From Methylacidimicrobium sp. AP8 (lineage in GTDB: Bacteria > Verrucomicrobiota > Verrucomicrobiia > Methylacidiphilales > Methylacidiphilaceae), in assembly GCF_903064525.1 (NCBI RefSeq), contig NZ_LR797830.1:1364001-1428000 (forward strand): DNA of 64,000 nt. Reading direction: 5' to 3'. The notes beneath the pieces were generated by a model. That model was not told the DNA's origin. It searched no databases and was given only the letters and a program-made list of their open reading frames with translations. Both the position numbers and the translations under genes were made by a program. Of the stretch, positions 1 through 8,913 are shown piece by piece (the first letter of the stretch is position 1; the number at the start of each line of letters is the position of its first letter).

Positions 1-139
1 GGTGCGCGGCCGCCTCCTCCCTCCACGCGACCAGACGCGGGCAGCGGCGGCAGGCGACCACCTCCTTTTCGATCTCCGCGATACACGAAGTGGGCGGAGC
101 CCCCTCCCCGAGCCGCCGCCGCTCCGCCTCTCCCCGCAC
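1..139 (-). CDS. Uracil-DNA glycosylase-like protein, N-terminal fragment (runs off window)
   Basis: This reading frame enters from the window edge. From a GTG at 139 it encodes about 46 residues ending in IEKEVVACRRCPRLVAWREE. The C-x-x-C-P-R-L-V-x-W-R-E pattern is the N-terminal iron-sulfur cysteine region typical of family 4/5 uracil-DNA glycosylases, base-excision enzymes that remove uracil from DNA. The GTG overlaps the end of the upstream cytosine deaminase gene, so the two are probably co-transcribed. Only the N-terminus is visible and the catalytic motifs lie outside the window, so the call rests on one motif. Confidence 0.55.
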   Translation of the reverse strand, partial: MRGEAERRRLGEGAPPTSCIAEIEKEVVACRRCPRLVAWREEAAAH

Positions 140-149
140 CCCCGCTTCC

Positions 150-635
150 TCACAAGCCGGAAATCAAGCCGCCCGCCCGCTCGTCCGCGACAAGCCCGAT
201 GTCCTCATCCCACGCGGCGGGCGACCGGCGGATGAATTCGGCGAGCAGCCCCCGGCACTCGGCGTCATCCCTCACCTCGATAATCACGCCATGCCGGCGC
301 AGCAGCTCTTCGGAGCCGGGGAAGGTGCGATTCTCTCCAATGACGACCCGCGGAATGCGGTAGAGGAGGATCGCCCCCGCGCACATCGGACATGGCGAGA
401 GAGTGGTGTAGAGGGTGCACGACCGATAGAAGGAGGCGGGCCGGCGCCCGAGATTTTCCAGCGCGTCCATCTCGCCGTGGCGGATGACACTTCCCCACTG
501 GATCCTTCGGTTCCTACCGCTCGCCAGGATTCGACCGCCATGGACGATGACGGCCCCGACGGGGATCCCGCCTTCCGCCAGCCCTGCGCGCGCCTCCGCG
601 ATCGCTGCCTCCAGAAACGGATCTGGCTCGGGCAT
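150..635 (-). CDS. Cytosine deaminase-like zinc nucleoside/base deaminase
   Basis: A 161-aa protein of the cytidine/deoxycytidylate deaminase superfamily. The zinc site is clear: HGEMDALEN supplies the His and catalytic Glu, and SPCPMC the two Cys ligands. GGIPVGAVIV, LYTTLSPC and the C-terminal pattern around W-x-E-D-I-G match fungal-type cytosine deaminase (FCY1) better than tRNA adenosine deaminase TadA. The likely reaction is cytosine to uracil plus ammonia in pyrimidine salvage. It is followed directly by a probable uracil-DNA glycosylase start. Substrate could also be another base such as isocytosine or guanine, which sequence alone cannot exclude. Confidence 0.8.
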   Translation of the reverse strand: MPEPDPFLEAAIAEARAGLAEGGIPVGAVIVHGGRILASGRNRRIQWGSVIRHGEMDALENLGRRPASFYRSCTLYTTLSPCPMCAGAILLYRIPRVVIGENRTFPGSEELLRRHGVIIEVRDDAECRGLLAEFIRRSPAAWDEDIGLVADERAGGLISGL

Positions 636-1028
636 GGTCCCTCTCCTGCCGACTTCTCCCTAACAGCGAAAGCTATGCCAAGAAGAGAGGCGATGAAAAT
701 CCTTTCGTCCTTTCGGCTGCCTTTCTCTTGCTTCGTGCGGTTTCGCCGGTCGTTTCCCTTAGCCGGACCGATCCGGCTCCCAAGCGATTGACCGGGCGCG
801 CTCGTTGACGATATGCTCCTGATCAAGCGACCTCGGCAAACCGGGGCGCCCGCTCGCTTCCACCCGATCCGCAGCATTCGGAACGCAAGGAGCATCTCTA
901 GTCTTGCTCCGGATCGCGTTCTTGTTTCTTTCCGGACCCCGGTGGGAACGTTCTGCGGTGGAGCCCCGAGCCTTTTCCGGCGACCGCGCCCCGGGTCGAG
1001 ACGAACCGATTCAGAGAGGGAGAAAGCC
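636..1028. other. Intergenic region between divergent genes
   Basis: About 390 bp separate the divergent deaminase (minus) and HAD phosphatase (plus) genes. I see no convincing ORF, RNA gene or inverted repeat. Promoters for both genes must lie here but I cannot place clear -35/-10 boxes. A purine-rich stretch (GAGAGGGAGAAAG) just before 1029 is a plausible ribosome-binding site for the HAD gene. Confidence 0.5.
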
Positions 1029-1754
1029 ATGAACGAAAAGGAACGACAGCAGACATCGGCGCAGGCGGACGGCTCGGCGACCGGAGCCCCCGGCAACCGG
1101 GACTGGGCGGCCATCTTCGACTGGGACGGCGTGCTGGTGAACTCGGCGGCCGCCCACTTGGAAAGCTGGCGCCGGCTCGCCCGGGAGGAGGGGAAACCGC
1201 TTCCTCCCGACTTTTTTCTTCCCTCCTTCGGCAAGAAGAACGATTGGGTCATTCCGCATCTGCTGCACTGGACGGAGGACCCTGCCGAAATTCGCCGAAT
1301 CAGCGAGCGGAAGGAAGAGCTCTATCGCGCGATCGTCGCGGAACGAGGCATCGATCTTTATCCCGGAGGGATGGCGCTGTGCGCATCCCTCGCGGAGCGA
1401 TCGGTCCCGATGGCCATCGCGTCGTCCACCGCCCGAGCCAATATCGAGCTCACCCTCCACCAGGCGAATCTCCGCCATCGCTTTCGGACGGTGATTTCCG
1501 CCGAGGACGTGCATCGGGGCAAGCCGGATCCGGAAGTCTTTCTTCTTGCCGCCCGCCGCCTAGGATTCCCACCCGAGCGATGCGTCGTTTTCGAGGACGC
1601 CCCCGTCGGCGTGGAAGCGGCCAAGCGGGCGGGAATGCGGGCGGTCGCCGTCACCACGACCAATCCCGCCGAGGCCTTGCAGCTGGCGGACCGGACGCTG
1701 CCAGATCTCGGGATGGCGACCCCCGAACGGATCGCGCAATGGTTTTTCTCCTGA
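1029..1754 (+). CDS. HAD-superfamily phosphatase / beta-phosphoglucomutase-like
   Basis: A 241-aa haloacid dehalogenase-type hydrolase. Motif I is FDWDGVLVNS (catalytic DxD), motif II ASSTARAN, the motif III lysine lies in HRGKPDPEVF, and motif IV is VVFEDAPVGVEAAKRAGM. The helical cap inserted after motif I is that of subfamily I, as in beta-phosphoglucomutase and phosphoglycolate phosphatase. It probably acts on a small phosphorylated sugar or acid in the cytoplasm, with unknown substrate. The ATG at 1029 was chosen because it follows a purine-rich RBS and begins just before the family start. An upstream in-frame extension is low-complexity and unlikely to be coding. Confidence 0.82.
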   Translation: MNEKERQQTSAQADGSATGAPGNRDWAAIFDWDGVLVNSAAAHLESWRRLAREEGKPLPPDFFLPSFGKKNDWVIPHLLHWTEDPAEIRRISERKEELYRAIVAERGIDLYPGGMALCASLAERSVPMAIASSTARANIELTLHQANLRHRFRTVISAEDVHRGKPDPEVFLLAARRLGFPPERCVVFEDAPVGVEAAKRAGMRAVAVTTTNPAEALQLADRTLPDLGMATPERIAQWFFS

Positions 1755-1849
1755 GCGGAAGCCAACCTCCGGGCATCCCGATCCGGTCTCCGGCCGAGCG
1801 GTTCCCGGGCACGGCGCCGGGCGCCCGGGCTCCTATTGGCGGCGCGGCT

Positions 1850-2995
1850 TACGCGGCGGCGTTCCCTTGGAACTTCCAGCCCGTCCCCCGAAGGAACTTC
1901 TCTTCCGGAATGGCTCCGCGATTCCTCTCGATCTCCTCGATCAAGTGCGGAGAGCGCTCCTTGACGAGCTGGTTGAGGAGGCGCATCCCGGTCGCATAGA
2001 TCGCCATAGCCCGAACCTCCTTGTTTATCCCTGCTCAGATGGAAGGGCATATCCGCGATGAAGTGGACCGCCTCGTTGAACCAGGAGAGCGTCGCCACGT
2101 CTTCCTGCTCCGCGTGCCGGGAGAGGATGCCTTCCAGAGTTTCTGCAATGCGGTCGTACTTCTCGCAGGCGGGGGTCGGCAGGAATTGGAGGTCGACATC
2201 GACTCTCTTCTGCGTGTTCGCCTCCTAGTCCAAGCGAAACTCTCCCCGGGGGATGAGGTCATGCTTGCCGCGAGCGGAGTGGTAGAGCTTTCCGGCGGCG
2301 TACCAGGGATCGCACAACTCGTAGCCGCGGGGATCGGCCGGGCCGAACGAGCCGGTGTTCCGATCCACCAGGATGGTATCGAAGTGGAGGTCTCCATGGG
2401 CGAAGGGAGAGACCCGCTTCGGCCTTAGCCGCCGGCGGAGCGGCTCATCCTTCTCGAGGGCCAGGAGGATCGCCGGCGCGTTGTAGCACTCCTCTCCTTG
2501 GATCGTAATTCGATCCGCGTAGATGACCCTTGCAAAAAGGGGCGCCTTCCGGATCCTTTCCGAGAAGCGCGCCCAGGCGCGCAGGAAGTGGAGCTGCTCC
2601 CAATCATCCTCCGGAGGCTGTGTTGCAGCCCGGTCGTACGCGTGCTCGAAAAGGAAATCGAGGATTCGCTGAAGCCATGCGATGGCCTCCTCGGCGCTGG
2701 CGTTCTCCTCGCCGAGGATCTTCCGCAAGGTCGGCATCGCGATGAACTCCTGCTCCATCGCGACCGCCGAGGACGATGCGTAATACCGAACCACCCTGGG
2801 GAATTTTTCCGCCAAGTCTGCGGGAAGCTGTTGCAGGAAACGGACTTCGTCCCGGAGCTTACGGGCGCCGTCCCCCTTGGCCTGCTTATGCAGGTACGAG
2901 ATGACCTTGGTCCCGGCATGCGACCCCCCAGATTCTCCCGATGCCTCCGTGGATCCGGTCCGCAAGCAGCTGCTTTTCTTCGAACACACCGTCAC
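1850..2995 (-). pseudogene. Decayed aminoglycoside-phosphotransferase-like kinase gene
   Basis: Reading on the minus strand, about 256 codons encode a kinase-like protein with the Brenner-type motif FAHGDLHFDTILVDRN and a later ADPRGYELCDPWYAAGKLYHS segment, as in phosphotransferases of the choline/aminoglycoside kinase fold found near sugar-nucleotide genes. An in-frame TAG at 2225 is followed in the same frame by about 60 sensible codons (VDVDLQFLPTPACEKYDRIAETLEG). A frameshift near 2030 then leads to a further coherent stretch ending at 1850 (RLLNQLVKERSPHLIEEIER). The N-terminus is also out of frame with sensible sequence upstream. Two or three lesions make a functional product unlikely. 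Confidence 0.6.
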
Positions 2996-3591
2996 CCACC
3001 TGGACTTTGATCATCGGATTCTCCGTCTTCTTCGGCTTGGTTGCCGAGATCCTTAAGTTTCCGAAACGGATGCCTTCTCTTTCCGGAATTCCTCCACGAC
3101 GCGAGCGATCGAGTCGCGCAAGGGACGGAACCGAACCGGCCGCAAATGGCCTGGAGGAACTTCTCGTTCGAAAGCCGCATCGAGGGCGGCCGAGGAGCCC
3201 GCGCGCCCCCGTGACCAGGATTGGCTCCGCGCTGCGCCGATGGCCTTCTTTGTCTCTTTTCATGCCGGCTTGCACTTCCTGCTGCGCTTTTCTTTCTTTT
3301 CGTCCGGGCTCGGCTCTCCCCGCCGCCGAGGAGCAGAACTTGCCGGTTCGGGTTTGTGCAAATCCGCTCTTTTGCATTGACCCCCGGCCAAGTGCGGATA
3401 TCGTTACGACGACTCTTATCGAGAGCGGCGGAGGGATCTGGCCCTGCGAAACCGCGGCAACCGGGGTGAGGCGAAAGCTGATCCCGTCAGGTGCCAATCC
3501 CAGCTCCGGGCGGCCTCGGAGAAGGATGAGAGGGATGAAAATCCCTACCTATCCTGGATTGTCGCATCGGTGAGAGCCAGAAAGGCAGCCG
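2996..3591. other. Gene-poor region, probably further decayed sequence
   Basis: No intact gene is recognisable. On the minus strand, short coherent peptides occur in alternating frames, including MIKVQVGDGVFEEKQLLADR near 3000 and an EPILVTGARGLLG start near 3220 that resembles the Rossmann beginning of an NDP-sugar epimerase. This suggests a degraded sugar-nucleotide gene block continuous with the kinase pseudogene. The promoter for thrC should lie near its 3' end. Confidence 0.35.
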
Positions 3592-4860
3592 ATGCAATCC
3601 GACTTGTTCACGAATCTCCGGTGCCGCGAATGCGGGCGGCTCTATCCCAAGGAGGCGATTCACGTCTGCGAATGGGATTTCGGGCCTCTTGAAGCGGTAT
3701 ACGACTACGATGCCATCCGCCGGCGGATCTCCCGCAGCCGGATCGAGTCCCGACCTCCCACGATGTGGCGCTACCGGGAGTTTCTCCCGCTCGACGGAGA
3801 ACCGAGCGTTGGGATCCAGGTCGGCTTTACCCCGCTCGTCCGTGCGGATCGCCTGGCAAGGGCGCTCGGCGTTCGGGAAGTCTACATCAAGAACGATACG
3901 GTCAACTATCCGACTCTCTCCTTCAAGGATCGGGTCGTGGCGGTCTCCCTCTCGCGAGCCAAGGAGATGGGGTTTTCGGTTGTCGCCTGCGCGTCGACGG
4001 GCAATCTCGCTAACAGCGTTGCCGCCAACGCGGCGAGCGCCGGCCTCGAAAGTTACGTTTTGATTCCGGCCGACCTCGAGGCCTCGAAGGTGTTGGGAAG
4101 CCTCGTGTACGGAAGCCGGGTGATCGGAATACGCGGGCCGTATGACAAGGTTAACCGCCTCTGCTCGGAGATCGCCGGAAAATACCGGTGGGCCTTCGTC
4201 AACGTCAACCTCAGGCCCTACTATGCCGAGGGATCCAAGACCATGGGCTTCGAAATCGCCGAGCAGCTCGGCTGGCGGCTGCCTGCGCATACCGTGATCC
4301 CCATGGCGAGCGGCTCCCTCTTAACGAAGATCGCCAAAGCCTACAGGGAGATGATCGATACCGAGCTGGTCGAGGAGATTCCCTTTGCCATCCACGGCGC
4401 GCAAGCTGCGGGGTGCAATCCGATCGCCGACGCCTTTCGGAAGGGAACGGAGCTGATTCGCCCGGTGCCGAAGCCGCAGACTATCGCCAAGTCGCTTGCG
4501 ATCGGCACTCCCGCCGACGGATACTATGCGATCCAGACGATCCGGAAAACCGGGGGGGCGGCGGAGGATGCCACGGATCCGGAAATTCTTGAAGGCATTC
4601 GGCTCTTGGCGGAGGCCACGGGAATCTTTGCGGAAACGGCCGGAGGGGTGACGGTGGCCTGCGCCCGCAAGCTCATCGCCTCCCGGAAGATTCCGGAAGA
4701 CTCTTCAGTGGTGCTCTGCATCACCGGACACGGGCTGAAGACGGCCGAGGCGCTTTCGGGGTTCTTGCCTTCTCCCCGCGTGATCGATCCCAGCTTGCGG
4801 GAATTTGATCGCCTGGTCTCCTCCGACATGACGCCTTCTCCCCTTCCCAAAACAACCTAG
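3592..4860 (+). CDS. thrC: Threonine synthase
   Basis: A 422-aa PLP-dependent enzyme of fold type II that converts O-phosphohomoserine to threonine and phosphate. The Schiff-base lysine sits in TLSFKDR (about K112). ASTGNLANSVAA is the phosphate/PLP-binding loop, and a glycine/serine-rich stretch MASGSLLTKI follows. The N-terminus has a small cysteine cluster (CRECGRLYP and a later Cys-26), as in many ThrC proteins. It is followed after 29 bp by a MoaD-like sulfur carrier and then a NIL-domain protein. That arrangement raises the possibility that the enzyme, or a partner, also uses carrier-bound sulfide. Threonine synthase is the safest call. Confidence 0.9.
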   Translation: MQSDLFTNLRCRECGRLYPKEAIHVCEWDFGPLEAVYDYDAIRRRISRSRIESRPPTMWRYREFLPLDGEPSVGIQVGFTPLVRADRLARALGVREVYIKNDTVNYPTLSFKDRVVAVSLSRAKEMGFSVVACASTGNLANSVAANAASAGLESYVLIPADLEASKVLGSLVYGSRVIGIRGPYDKVNRLCSEIAGKYRWAFVNVNLRPYYAEGSKTMGFEIAEQLGWRLPAHTVIPMASGSLLTKIAKAYREMIDTELVEEIPFAIHGAQAAGCNPIADAFRKGTELIRPVPKPQTIAKSLAIGTPADGYYAIQTIRKTGGAAEDATDPEILEGIRLLAEATGIFAETAGGVTVACARKLIASRKIPEDSSVVLCITGHGLKTAEALSGFLPSPRVIDPSLREFDRLVSSDMTPSPLPKTT

Positions 4861-4889
4861 TCGGTACATGAGAAAGGAAAAACAAAGCC

Positions 4890-5186
4890 ATGAGTGAAGC
4901 AACGACGCAGCGTACGATTCCCGTGAGGATTCCCACCCCCTTGCGGGGACTGACCGGCAACAAGGATCAGGTGAGCGGGCGGGGCAGCACAGTCGGAGAA
5001 CTCCTCAAGGATCTCCAAGCTCAGTTCCCGGGCATCGGCGAACGGCTCTTTGACCAGACGGGCGCGCTCCGCCGGTTCGTCGCGGTCTACGTCAACGGCG
5101 AGGACATCCGCTTCCTGCAAGACCAGCAGACTCCGGTCGGCCCGGAAGACGAGGTCAGCATCGTCCCGGCGGTGGCGGGAGGCTGA
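4890..5186 (+). CDS. MoaD/ThiS-family sulfur carrier protein
   Basis: A 98-aa ubiquitin-like beta-grasp protein ending in the di-glycine tail AVAGG, the hallmark of sulfur carriers such as MoaD, ThiS and CysO that are adenylated and converted to a C-terminal thiocarboxylate. The internal pattern TVGELLKDLQAQFPGI and VAVYVNGEDIRFL fits the family. It lies between thrC and a NIL-domain gene with short spacing, so a role in amino-acid sulfur metabolism (CysO-like) seems likelier than molybdopterin synthesis. No moaE or moeB partner is nearby. The cognate E1-like activating enzyme is not in the window. Confidence 0.82.
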   Translation: MSEATTQRTIPVRIPTPLRGLTGNKDQVSGRGSTVGELLKDLQAQFPGIGERLFDQTGALRRFVAVYVNGEDIRFLQDQQTPVGPEDEVSIVPAVAGG

Positions 5187-5191
5187 AAATC

Positions 5192-5440
5192 GTGGCAAAG
5201 GAAAAACAGCGACTCTGGCTGACCTTCGACGAGGCGCTCTGCCAAAGGCCGATCATCTGGGAGCTCGGCCGCTCGTTCGAGTTGGTCTTCAATATCCGAA
5301 GCGCGCAGGTTACCCAGACAACCGGCATCGTCGCGATCGAGCTCGAAGGAGAGCGGGAGGTCCTCAAGCGGGCGATTCAGTGGCTCGAAAATTTGGGGGT
5401 TATCGTCGAGCCGGTCGAGCTCAGCACGATCGAGGGATAG
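5192..5440 (+). CDS. NIL domain-containing protein
   Basis: An 82-aa single-domain protein. The pattern WLTFDEALCQRPIIWELGRSFELVFNIRSAQVTQTTGIV, followed by a second alpha-beta half ending EPVEL, is that of the NIL domain, a ferredoxin-like ACT-related fold found at the C-terminus of methionine ABC ATPases and in ferredoxin fusions linked to homocysteine biosynthesis. It begins 6 bp after the sulfur-carrier gene and is surely in the same operon. A likely role is binding methionine or acting as an accessory in sulfur transfer to an amino-acid skeleton. I cannot say which. Confidence 0.8.
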   Translation: MAKEKQRLWLTFDEALCQRPIIWELGRSFELVFNIRSAQVTQTTGIVAIELEGEREVLKRAIQWLENLGVIVEPVELSTIEG

Positions 5441-5527
5441 TCCGCCGATTTCCCGAGCCGGTCGGCCTATGCCGAACGGCTGACCGGCGGCTCGAGGAGA
5501 ATGGCTACAGCCGGACCGAGCCCGTGC

Positions 5528-5947
5528 TCATGTCTCGGCCTTTTCGGAAGAGGCCGTCTTCGACGGCTTTCCGCCTTCTTTCGCCGAAGCCATCGGCTCG
5601 GTCCACTCGATCACCGCCATTCGCGCCGCGTCGGAAAGGCGATGCCCGATCTTCGTCACGCGGGTATACCCGCCGGCGCGTCCGGCGAATCGCGGTCCGA
5701 TTTCCCGAAACAGCGTTTGCACCGCCTCCTTGCCATACAGGCGGGCGGCCGCCAGGCGCCTGTGATGGAGTGAACCCTTCTTGGCCAGGGTGACCAGCTT
5801 TTCCGCATAAGGCTGCAATGCCTTGGCTTTGCTCAGCGTAGTCTTCAGCCGGTTGTGCCGGATCAGGGCGGTCGCCAGATTAGCGAGAAGCGCCTCCCGA
5901 TGCTTCGAGAGTCTTCCCAGCTTGCCGCGTCGTTTTAAATGGCGCAT
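5528..5947 (-). CDS. rplQ: 50S ribosomal protein L17
   Basis: A 139-aa protein beginning MRHLKRRGKLGRLSKHREALLANLATALI, the highly conserved bL17 N-terminus. L17 assembles near the peptide exit region of the large subunit. It is the last gene of the alpha operon here and sits directly after rpoA, the usual bacterial order. The C-terminus carries a short extra lysine- and glutamate-containing tail beyond the conserved core. Confidence 0.97.
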   Translation of the reverse strand: MRHLKRRGKLGRLSKHREALLANLATALIRHNRLKTTLSKAKALQPYAEKLVTLAKKGSLHHRRLAAARLYGKEAVQTLFREIGPRFAGRAGGYTRVTKIGHRLSDAARMAVIEWTEPMASAKEGGKPSKTASSEKAET

Positions 5948-5963
5948 ACGTCGTCTCTCCGGG

Positions 5964-6992
5964 TTATTCCTCGCTTCTCGCTTCCGAAGACGAAGACGTA
6001 GGAGCTTCCGATAAAAGTCCCGGATCGAATTTCATTCCGAGCGATAGGCCAAGCTGGGCCAGCTTGCATTTGATCTCGTTCAGGGACTTCTTCCCGAAGT
6101 TCCGATATTTGAGCATCTCCGCCTCGGTCTTTTGCGCAAGTTGGCCCACCGTGGCAATATTGGCGTTATTGAGGCAGTTTGCGGCCCGAACCGAGAGCTC
6201 GATTTCATTCACGCTCATGTTCAATATCTTACGAAGCCGGCTCTCCGCTTCCTGAACGGGCGGCTTCGGTTTTTCGAACTCTACTGCTTCCTTGCCGTAG
6301 CTGACAAAAAGATCAAGGTGGTGGCGCAGGATCGCCGCGGCCTGCACGAGCGCGTCGTCCGCAGCGATACGACCGTCGGTCCAGACTTCCAAAATCAACC
6401 GGTCATAATCGGTCCGCTGACCGACGCGGGTGTTCTCCACCTCGTACTTGACGCGGCGCACCGGCGAGAAGAGGCAGTCGATCGGGATGACGCCGATAGC
6501 CTGATCCGCCTTCTTATTCTCGTCCGCGATCAGGAAGCCTCGGCCCACCTTGACTTCCAGCTCCATCCGCAACGCCTGCTTCTTGTCGAGGGTGCAGATG
6601 AGCTGCTGCGGGTTCACGATCTCCACGCCGGTCTGAAGCTGGATGTCCCCAGCGACTACCGGTCCCTCCTTGACCACCTCGAGCGTCAACGAACGAGGAT
6701 CCCGGGAAGCCATCCGGAACAGAATCTTTTTGAGATTCAACACGATCTCGGGAACGTCCTCTACGACACCCGGCAGGCTCGAAAACTCGTGGAGAGCCCC
6801 TTCAATCTTGACCGCCGATATAGCCGCACCTTCCAGCGAGGAAAGGAGGACCCGTCGCAGGGAGTTCCCGATCGTCTGCCCGTAGCCGGCCTCCAGCGGC
6901 TCAACGACATACCTTCCATACGTCTCCGTGGAAACTGCTTCATCCTTCGCCAAGGATTGGGGCATTTCAAAACGTCCTAAGCGCACTGCCAT
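5964..6992 (-). CDS. rpoA: DNA-directed RNA polymerase subunit alpha
   Basis: A 342-aa alpha subunit that dimerises to nucleate RNA polymerase assembly. The N-terminal domain shows EPLEAGYGQTIGNSLRRVLLSSLEGAAISAVKI. The C-terminal domain, which contacts UP elements and activators, contains SVRAANCLNNANIATVGQLAQKTEAEML and NFGKKSLNEIK. It lies between rpsD and rplQ in standard order. Length is normal for the family. Confidence 0.98.
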   Translation of the reverse strand: MAVRLGRFEMPQSLAKDEAVSTETYGRYVVEPLEAGYGQTIGNSLRRVLLSSLEGAAISAVKIEGALHEFSSLPGVVEDVPEIVLNLKKILFRMASRDPRSLTLEVVKEGPVVAGDIQLQTGVEIVNPQQLICTLDKKQALRMELEVKVGRGFLIADENKKADQAIGVIPIDCLFSPVRRVKYEVENTRVGQRTDYDRLILEVWTDGRIAADDALVQAAAILRHHLDLFVSYGKEAVEFEKPKPPVQEAESRLRKILNMSVNEIELSVRAANCLNNANIATVGQLAQKTEAEMLKYRNFGKKSLNEIKCKLAQLGLSLGMKFDPGLLSEAPTSSSSEARSEE

Positions 6993-7087
6993 AGAACCGA
7001 TTACCTCCTAGATCCAGCCGACTTCCTGCCCCGGCAACGTCGAAGAATCCCGTGCCGGCGGCGACCGGACTCCGATCTTTGCGAGCG

Positions 7088-7693
7088 TTACGAATAGAAC
7101 TCTACCACCAGCTGCTCGTTGGCGATCGGCCGCAACTCCTCCTTGCTGGGGAGTCGCTTCACCTCGCCGCGAAGCTTCTCCTTTTCCAGCACGAGCCAAT
7201 CCGGGACTCGAGCGGCCTGCATAGCCTCGAGGTTTCGCAAAGCCAGCTTTCGCGATTGCGGCTGATCGCGCACCTCGATCCGGTCGCCCGGGCGCGTCCC
7301 GAAGCTCGGCGTCGTCGTTCGGCGGCCGTTCACTTGCACATGACCGTGCACGATCATCTGGCGCGCACCGAACCGCGTGGTTGCAAAACCGAGCCGATGG
7401 ACGATGTTGTCCAGCCGGGATTCGAGTAGCTGGAGCAGCACTTCCCCGGTGACACCCCGTTTCTTCAAGGCGGCCGCGAAGTAGCGCCGGAACTGACGCT
7501 CCGTCACCCCGTACATGAGCCGCAGCTTCTGCTTTTCGGCCAGGGCGAGCGCGTAATCGGACTGCTTGCGGCGGCTCTTCTCCCCGTGAACGCCCGGCGG
7601 GTATGGCCGCTTCTCCAATGCCTTGCACGGCCCGAAAAGGGCGACGTTGTACCGGCGCGCCTTCTTCGCCCGGGGACCAAGATATCGTGCCAT
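7088..7693 (-). CDS. rpsD: 30S ribosomal protein S4
   Basis: A 201-aa S4 protein starting MARYLGPRAKKARR, with the S4 RNA-binding domain (SRLDNIVHRLGFATTRFGARQMIVHGHVQVNG) in the second half and the usual C-terminal QLVVEFYS. It binds 16S rRNA early in small-subunit assembly and in other bacteria autoregulates the alpha operon by binding its mRNA. It lies between rpsK and rpoA. Confidence 0.97.
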   Translation of the reverse strand: MARYLGPRAKKARRYNVALFGPCKALEKRPYPPGVHGEKSRRKQSDYALALAEKQKLRLMYGVTERQFRRYFAAALKKRGVTGEVLLQLLESRLDNIVHRLGFATTRFGARQMIVHGHVQVNGRRTTTPSFGTRPGDRIEVRDQPQSRKLALRNLEAMQAARVPDWLVLEKEKLRGEVKRLPSKEELRPIANEQLVVEFYS

Positions 7694-7729
7694 AGAAATT
7701 CTTCCGTTACGCTGGCCGAACGCTCCGCG

Positions 7730-8236
7730 CTAGACTCGTCGCGGTTTCCGCGGCCGGCATCCATTATGCGGCACCGGCGTAACGTCGAGGATCGCCGTCA
7801 CCTCGATCCCGACCACCTGCAAGGCCCGAATCGCCGACTCCCGACCCGTCCCCGGCCCCTTGACCTTGACGATCACTTCGCGCATCCCCTGCGCAACTGC
7901 TTGCCGCGCGGCGTCTTGAGCCGCCAGCTGTGCGACATAGGCGGTCGATTTCCTCGATCCGTGGAACCCGCACCGGCCGGCGCTCGACCAAGCGATCGTC
8001 CGCCCGTTGAGGTCGGTAATCGTGATCACCGTATTGTTGAAGGTGGCCAAAATGTGCGCGATGCCGGAATGAATCCCCTTGCCGCCCTTGCCCTTGTGTC
8101 TCCTTTCCTTTTCCTTATCCGCCGGCTCGGCCGTCGCCTTCTTGGCCTCCGCGTTTTTTACCGCAGCGTTGGCGGAGGGCTCCGCCGGTCGCCCCGCTTC
8201 TTCCGCAGCAGGCTTGGCCTGTTTTTCGTCCGCCAT
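7730..8236 (-). CDS. rpsK: 30S ribosomal protein S11 with charged N-terminal extension
   Basis: The S11 core ([21 protein letters not shown] through [17 protein letters not shown]) is complete. The ATG at 8236 gives 168 residues, about 40 more than usual, because of an alanine/lysine/glutamate-rich extension ([17 protein letters not shown] and on). The spacing from rpsM (41 bp) supports this start. S11 forms part of the platform of the small subunit near the E site. Such extensions occur on ribosomal proteins in some deep lineages and help the taxonomic guess here. Confidence 0.95.
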   Translation of the reverse strand: MADEKQAKPAAEEAGRPAEPSANAAVKNAEAKKATAEPADKEKERRHKGKGGKGIHSGIAHILATFNNTVITITDLNGRTIAWSSAGRCGFHGSRKSTAYVAQLAAQDAARQAVAQGMREVIVKVKGPGTGRESAIRALQVVGIEVTAILDVTPVPHNGCRPRKPRRV

Positions 8237-8277
8237 AAAATTTCTCCTCCGCAATCTACCGGCAGCAAGCCGAAGCC

Positions 8278-8673
8278 CTACACCTTGCCCTTCTTTGCTT
8301 CCTTCCTCCGCACCACTCCAACCGTCCGCCGCGGACCCTTGCGCGTCCGCGCGTTGGTCGAGGTCCGTTGTCCCCGAACCGGCAAGCCGCGGAGATGCCG
8401 GATCCCCCGATAACACTTGATCGCTTGCAAGCGTTTGATGTTCTGCTGGATCTCCCGGCGTAGATCGCCTTCGATCACGAAGTTGTTTTCCTGGATGATC
8501 TGCACGATCCGATTAATCTGCTGATCCGTCAAATCCTTGGCTCGTAAGCCCGGATCGATCTCGGCCAGCTCGCAGATCAACTTCGCGCGCGAAGGGCCTA
8601 TGCCATAAATATAGGGCAGAGCCGCGACGGTCCGCTTGGCCCCGGGGATTTCCACTCCAAGGATACGAGGCAT
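8278..8673 (-). CDS. rpsM: 30S ribosomal protein S13
   Basis: A 131-aa S13 protein with the conserved [13 protein letters not shown] helix-hairpin-helix region and the C-terminal [24 protein letters not shown] tail that reaches the P-site tRNA. It sits between rpmJ and rpsK in canonical order. Length is slightly above average because of a lysine-rich C-terminus. Confidence 0.97.
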   Translation of the reverse strand: MPRILGVEIPGAKRTVAALPYIYGIGPSRAKLICELAEIDPGLRAKDLTDQQINRIVQIIQENNFVIEGDLRREIQQNIKRLQAIKCYRGIRHLRGLPVRGQRTSTNARTRKGPRRTVGVVRRKEAKKGKV

Positions 8674-8700
8674 GTTTCTATTCTCCCTGACGCCCGAATC

Positions 8701-8817
8701 TTATCCCTGCCGCTGCTTGAGCCGAGGGTTCTTCTTGTTGATGATGTAAATCCGCCCTTTGCGGCGTACGACTTGACAGTTGGCGGTGCGGCGGCGGACG
8801 GAAGCCCGAACCTTCAT
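8701..8817 (-). CDS. rpmJ: 50S ribosomal protein L36
   Basis: A 38-aa protein starting [21 protein letters not shown], the complete bL36 small basic protein. The ATG at 8817 was chosen from family length; the open frame continues upstream without homology. The zinc-ligand pattern is only partly kept (a single Cys in NCQVV), so this looks like a zinc-independent (C-minus) L36. The infA gene often found between map and rpmJ is absent here. Confidence 0.92.
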   Translation of the reverse strand: MKVRASVRRRTANCQVVRRKGRIYIINKKNPRLKQRQG

Positions 8818-8913
8818 GAAGCTCCTGTTGTTGGCAACGTCGACTGGTTTCTCATCGCTAACACGATGAAGAGGTCGATTTAAATCGGAGCGCCGTGTGG
8901 TTGACAAGTCTTT

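Noticed and set aside
4890-5186. Molybdopterin synthase small subunit (MoaD proper)
   Set aside because: No moaE, moaC or moeB neighbours exist. The placement after thrC and before a NIL gene points to amino-acid sulfur transfer instead.
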